NCBI GenBank assembly: GCA_002478545.1
Contig: DLOY01000095.1
Location: forward strand, 4,153 to 12,332
Length of the DNA: 8,180 nt
Reading direction: 5' to 3'
Source of the DNA: Micrococcales bacterium UBA7472
GTDB taxonomy: Bacteria > Actinomycetota > Actinomycetes > Actinomycetales > Microbacteriaceae
The notes under the pieces: generated by a model
Seen by the model: only the letters and a program-made list of their open reading frames with translations
Told to the model about the DNA's origin: nothing
Database searches by the model: none
Shown here: in pieces, positions 6,139-8,180 of the stretch
How positions within the stretch are numbered: the stretch's first letter is position 1
How the letters are laid out: each line of letters starts with the position of its first letter
Program-made: the position numbers and the translations under genes

Positions 6139-6151
6139 TGAGCATTGCTCA
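6139..6151. repeat. 13-base perfect palindrome upstream of rpsB
   Basis: TGAGCA, a central T, and TGCTCA form an exact odd palindrome. It extends by three further pairs (GGC 6135–6137 with GCC 6153–6155) after one mismatch. It lies just downstream of the predicted rpsB start of transcription, so it could be a 5' end hairpin or a DNA operator between the divergent genes. Confidence 0.45.
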
Positions 6152-6163
6152 AGCCGTGGCACC

Positions 6164-6192
6164 AGCATAACAGCGAGATGGCAACTTATCCA
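6164..6192 (-). promoter_or_regulatory. Candidate rpsB promoter
   Basis: On the minus strand TGGATA (6192–6187) precedes TATGCT (6169–6164) by 17 bases; each matches four of six consensus positions. TG at the −15/−14 positions gives an extended −10 element. Transcription would start near 6157. This is the best sigma-70-type match I find between rpsB and the divergent gene, but it is unproven and would leave an unusually long leader. Confidence 0.45.
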
Positions 6193-6211
6193 CCGTTTTC
6201 TTGACTGGAAT

Positions 6212-6721
6212 ATGCCCCTATTTCATCGACTTCAGACTCGTCTTATGTTGAAACTGATAGCAATCTTGATTCTCACTCTCCAAGCGGTGACCCCGCGGCA
6301 GGATACCGAGTACTGGGCCAAGCCAATTCCCCTCTTCGACCAATCGATCCAAGAGCAATTCCTAGGTCAGGTGAGCAAATATGGAGCTGGTCATCGCGGG
6401 GTGGATTTTCACCTCGCTCCCTATGAAGTTATCTCTGCACCAGCTCAGGGAACACTCGCTTTTTCAGGCAAAGTGGTGAATCGAAACGTTGTAACACTAA
6501 GAACTGCCGCTCACCTTGCAAGCTTCGAACCTGCCTGTACCGAGTTCGAACTGGGTGAGCAAATTGAAGCCGGCGAGCCGTTCGCCTATCACTGCCCGCC
6601 AGAGGGCGAGTATGAATACCACTGCCAGGACTGCGTGCATTTTTCAGCGCGGGATGAGAACGGCTACCTCTCTCCGCTGCATCTGATTGAACCGCTGCTT
6701 CCGAGCGTCCTTAGGGCCTAA
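6212..6721 (+). CDS. M23-like (LytM-type) exported protein, probably impaired active site
   Basis: The product has 169 residues from the ATG at 6212. A basic N-terminus (RLQTRLMLK) and a hydrophobic core (LIAILILTLQAV) form a probable signal peptide or anchor. The M23 core begins at GHRGVDFH, which has the HxxxD zinc pair (His61, Asp65). Next come APAQGTLAFSGKVV and NVVTLRT. The second zinc motif, normally HxH, reads CVHFSAR (Cys141, His143), so the first His is missing, and the usual YxH loop reads FEP. Similar actinobacterial proteins beside rpsB seem to share a C-x-H form, so this may be a family trait. Either a non-catalytic wall-binding protein or a variant endopeptidase is possible. The start is uncertain: 6245 (158 residues) is an alternative, neither has a clear ribosome binding site, and the frame is open to 6092. 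It is the only plus-strand gene and converges on xerC. Confidence 0.78.
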   Translation: MPLFHRLQTRLMLKLIAILILTLQAVTPRQDTEYWAKPIPLFDQSIQEQFLGQVSKYGAGHRGVDFHLAPYEVISAPAQGTLAFSGKVVNRNVVTLRTAAHLASFEPACTEFELGEQIEAGEPFAYHCPPEGEYEYHCQDCVHFSARDENGYLSPLHLIEPLLPSVLRA

Positions 6722-6726
6722 GCCCT
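6713..6726. repeat. Inverted repeat holding both stop codons of the convergent genes
   Basis: AGGGC (6713–6717) and GCCCT (6722–6726) flank CTAA (6718–6721), which encodes the TAA of the M23-like gene on the plus strand and the TAG of xerC on the minus strand. A second reading is the palindrome CTTAGG, G, CCTAAG (6710–6722). No U-run follows on either strand, so this is at best a weak two-way 3' end. Confidence 0.4.
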
Positions 6727-7605
6727 GGGGTGGGCTTGCTCAAAACTTGATTTCAACCGCTCAATTGAAACGTGAGTGTAAATCTGAGTTGTTCCCAGCG
6801 AGGCGTGACCAAGTAGCTCTTGAACAGCTCGGAGATCCGCGCCGTGATCAAGTAAATGAGTCGCTGCGGAGTGACGTAGGGTGTGAGGTCCAGCTCTACC
6901 AGTGGATGTGCGTTCCAGCTCATTAGCCACCAACGAGTACACCTGGCGAACACCAACCCGCTTGCCACGGGAACTGAGAAGCAGCGATTCAGGCGAGGTT
7001 GGAATCTGAAGCTTTGGCCTTCCAAATCTGACGTAACGCTCGATAGCTTCCGCTGCGTACTGCCCATAGGGCAACATCCGCTGCTTCGAACCCTTGCCTG
7101 TGACCAGCACGAGGTTTCTAGCAAAGTCCACATCGGACAAGTCAATCCCACACAGCTCACTCACGCGCATGCCGGTGCCATACAGCAGCTCAAAGGCTAC
7201 GAGCTCCATTTGAGCAATTGGATCCTCTTGGGATCTTGCCCGCATACGCTCCAAGATCTCGTCCAGTGATTTTTCGGTGGCGACCTTGGGAAGGGTTTGT
7301 TCGAGTTTCGGGGATTTCAATCGCAACCCAAAATCAACCGGGATTACACCGGCTTCAAAAAGATGCGATGAAAACGCTCTGACCGCAGCGCTTTTTCGCG
7401 CGAGCGTGGACTTCGCTCCCCCAGCTTTTGAGATGGCAAACAGCCAGTCGCGAACTGCTTCAAGATCAAACTCAAGCTTTTTGGATTGCGCGTATTCAAC
7501 AAGCTCGCGAAGATCGGAACCGTAGCTCTTGATCGTATTGGCGGCTAGCCCTCTGGCTCCGAGCAGACGCAGGAATGCCTCCAGCTCTATTGAAATCCGC
7601 TCCAC
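6718..7605 (-). CDS. xerC: Tyrosine recombinase XerC
   Basis: XerC with XerD resolves chromosome dimers at dif. The 295-residue product has the N-terminal SAM-like core-binding domain (about 1–90, with GLAANTIKSYGSDL at 19–32) and the C-terminal catalytic domain. All six catalytic positions are visible: Arg147 (TGMRVSEL), Lys171 (TGKGSKQR), His241 and Arg244 (HTLRHS), His267 (LGHAS) and Tyr276 (TQIYTHV). XerD would lie elsewhere. The position between dprA and the M23-like/rpsB genes fits a vertically inherited actinobacterial XerC rather than a phage integrase. The start is GTG (7605–7603), with no ribosome binding site; TAGTCT seven bases upstream suggests a leaderless message. The stop overlaps the stop of the convergent gene by four bases. 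Confidence 0.95.
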   Translation of the reverse strand: MERISIELEAFLRLLGARGLAANTIKSYGSDLRELVEYAQSKKLEFDLEAVRDWLFAISKAGGAKSTLARKSAAVRAFSSHLFEAGVIPVDFGLRLKSPKLEQTLPKVATEKSLDEILERMRARSQEDPIAQMELVAFELLYGTGMRVSELCGIDLSDVDFARNLVLVTGKGSKQRMLPYGQYAAEAIERYVRFGRPKLQIPTSPESLLLSSRGKRVGVRQVYSLVANELERTSTGRAGPHTLRHSAATHLLDHGADLRAVQELLGHASLGTTQIYTHVSIERLKSSFEQAHPRA

Positions 7606-7612
7606 GAAACTA

Positions 7613-7640
7613 AGACTAAATCGCGCTTGGTGAATCTCTA
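7613..7640 (-). promoter_or_regulatory. Candidate promoter for leaderless xerC
   Basis: TAGTCT (7618–7613) is a TAnnnT-type −10 placed seven bases before the GTG of xerC, so transcription could begin at the start codon itself. TAGAGA (7640–7635) sits 16 bases upstream as a weak −35. Leaderless genes are frequent in actinobacteria, and no Shine–Dalgarno-like sequence precedes this start. The boxes are short and the call is tentative. Confidence 0.35.
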
Positions 7641-7661
7641 CTCAGGGGCAGCCTCGTGGTA

Positions 7662-8180
7662 TCAAGAAATCTCACCTGCCAGGCGCAGAATCCTAAGTTC
7701 CCTAACTACTTGTGAAATTCCAAGACCTGCCTCTCTCGCGATTGCTGCGGGCTCTTGACAGCCCTCTCGCATGGCATCCAGCACCCGCTTTTGATCCATG
7801 GTTGGTTCAACTCGATCACCAAATGCCCACGGCATAGCAAGCCCCTCCTTGATCATTGCGTTACACCCCTGCGGTCCGGCATCGCCCCAGCTGCCGGCAA
7901 CCGCATAGACCTCACGACCTACCATTCGCGCGTGGTTGGCTGTGTTTTTCGATCCAGAGCGAAACCCCGCCTCCACCACCACTAGATATTCGGAGAGTGC
8001 CGCGATCAGTCGATTGCGTTGCAAGAACCTGAATCGTGACGGCGAGGACCCAGGGGCCAACTCTGAAACCAACGCCCCTGAAGAGCGAACCATCTGATGA
8101 AACAACTCCCAGTTCTCCATTGGATAAGCGCGATCTAGCCCGCCTGCCATGAACGCAACCGTTGGGAGATTTAGATCTAG
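7662..8180 (-). CDS. dprA: DNA-processing protein DprA, C-terminal part (start beyond window edge)
   Basis: DprA (Smf) binds single-stranded DNA during natural transformation and loads RecA. The frame is open to the right edge; 173 codons are present, about the second half of the protein. The Rossmann-like part shows GGLDRAYP (13–20), GALVSE (35–40), SPSRFRF…RNRLIAALS (45–63), VVVEAGFRSGSKNTA (67–81), GREVYAVAG (88–96) and GCNAMI (105–110), all in DprA order. AVAG replaces the usual AVPG. The tail from about 122 onward (PTMDQKRVLDAM…REAGLGISQVVRELRILRLAGEI) is the DprA winged-helix domain. An ATG at 8150 is internal to the conserved fold and not the start. It lies 56 bases upstream of xerC. 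No other competence gene is visible here, so active transformation cannot be inferred. Confidence 0.92.
   Translation of the reverse strand, partial: LDLNLPTVAFMAGGLDRAYPMENWELFHQMVRSSGALVSELAPGSSPSRFRFLQRNRLIAALSEYLVVVEAGFRSGSKNTANHARMVGREVYAVAGSWGDAGPQGCNAMIKEGLAMPWAFGDRVEPTMDQKRVLDAMREGCQEPAAIAREAGLGISQVVRELRILRLAGEIS

Larger units (their letters stand above)
6000..6157 (-). promoter_or_regulatory. Putative structured leader RNA of rpsB–tsf
   Basis: If transcription starts near 6157, the rpsB leader is about 158 bases, long for such a compact genome. It holds four inverted repeats: the 6139–6151 palindrome, a long stem at 6076–6112, a short one at 6044–6059, and a hairpin at 6014–6029 touching the ribosome binding site (6013–6006). 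This layout fits a translational autoregulation element for S2, as shown for E. coli, though I do not recognise the E. coli structure here. The frame of the coding region is also open through here but shows no S2-like residues. The call rests on inverted repeats seen directly and on inference about their role. Confidence 0.45.

Noticed and set aside
6000..6152. N-terminal extension of rpsB to 6152
   Set aside because: The extra 51 residues do not resemble S2, while the start at 5999 has a near-perfect ribosome binding site and the conserved N-terminus. The region is better explained as leader.
6718..7605. xerC as an integrase marking a mobile element
   Set aside because: The gene sits in conserved housekeeping order next to dprA and rpsB, has typical XerC length and motifs, and no att repeats, tRNA or phage genes are nearby.
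1..8180. A hidden defence, secretion or biosynthetic system
   Set aside because: All of the window except short gaps is covered by recognisable housekeeping or wall genes; no toxin–antitoxin pair, CRISPR-like array, reverse transcriptase, nuclease or transporter set is visible.

Overview
The window looks like a chromosomal housekeeping region of a mid-GC actinobacterium. The order dprA–xerC–M23-like peptidase–rpsB–tsf–pyrH–frr–cdsA–DivIVA-repeat gene, an S2 protein with an acidic C-terminal tail, and a secreted transglycosylase of the RESxW…GWY type all point to Actinobacteria. Moderate GC, compact spacing and frequent GTG/TTG starts suggest a streamlined member of the Microbacteriaceae (for example the freshwater Rhodoluna/Aquiluna group). 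That genus-level guess is inference from gene content, not a database match. No mobile element, CRISPR array, rRNA, tRNA or phage gene is visible.

Layout, following the minus strand from the right edge. The C-terminal part of dprA (8180–7662) is followed by xerC (7605–6718). The only plus-strand gene, a small exported M23-like protein (6212–6721), converges on xerC, and the two stop codons overlap by four bases. It diverges from rpsB across an intergenic region holding a candidate rpsB promoter and several inverted repeats. rpsB (5999–5181) and tsf (5178–4351) form one unit that ends at a clear intrinsic terminator (4334–4299). A second unit carries pyrH, frr, cdsA and a DivIVA-repeat protein gene (4243–1604), with gaps of 16, 0 and 2 bases. 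A third unit carries a secreted transglycosylase-like protein, a 97-residue CxxC/HxxC protein and an alpha/beta hydrolase (1550 to 1, the last cut by the left edge). It is preceded by a possible promoter overlapped by an 8-bp inverted repeat.

Together the genes cover DNA uptake/processing (DprA), chromosome dimer resolution (XerC), translation (S2, EF-Ts, RRF), UMP phosphorylation (PyrH), phospholipid precursor synthesis (CdsA), and probable cell-pole/envelope functions (DivIVA-repeat protein, transglycosylase, M23-like protein).

I see no convincing new multi-gene system. The items most worth a second look are the structured rpsB leader, the four-copy DivIVA motif protein, the M23-like protein lacking part of its active site, the small putative zinc protein, and the inverted repeat over the transglycosylase promoter.
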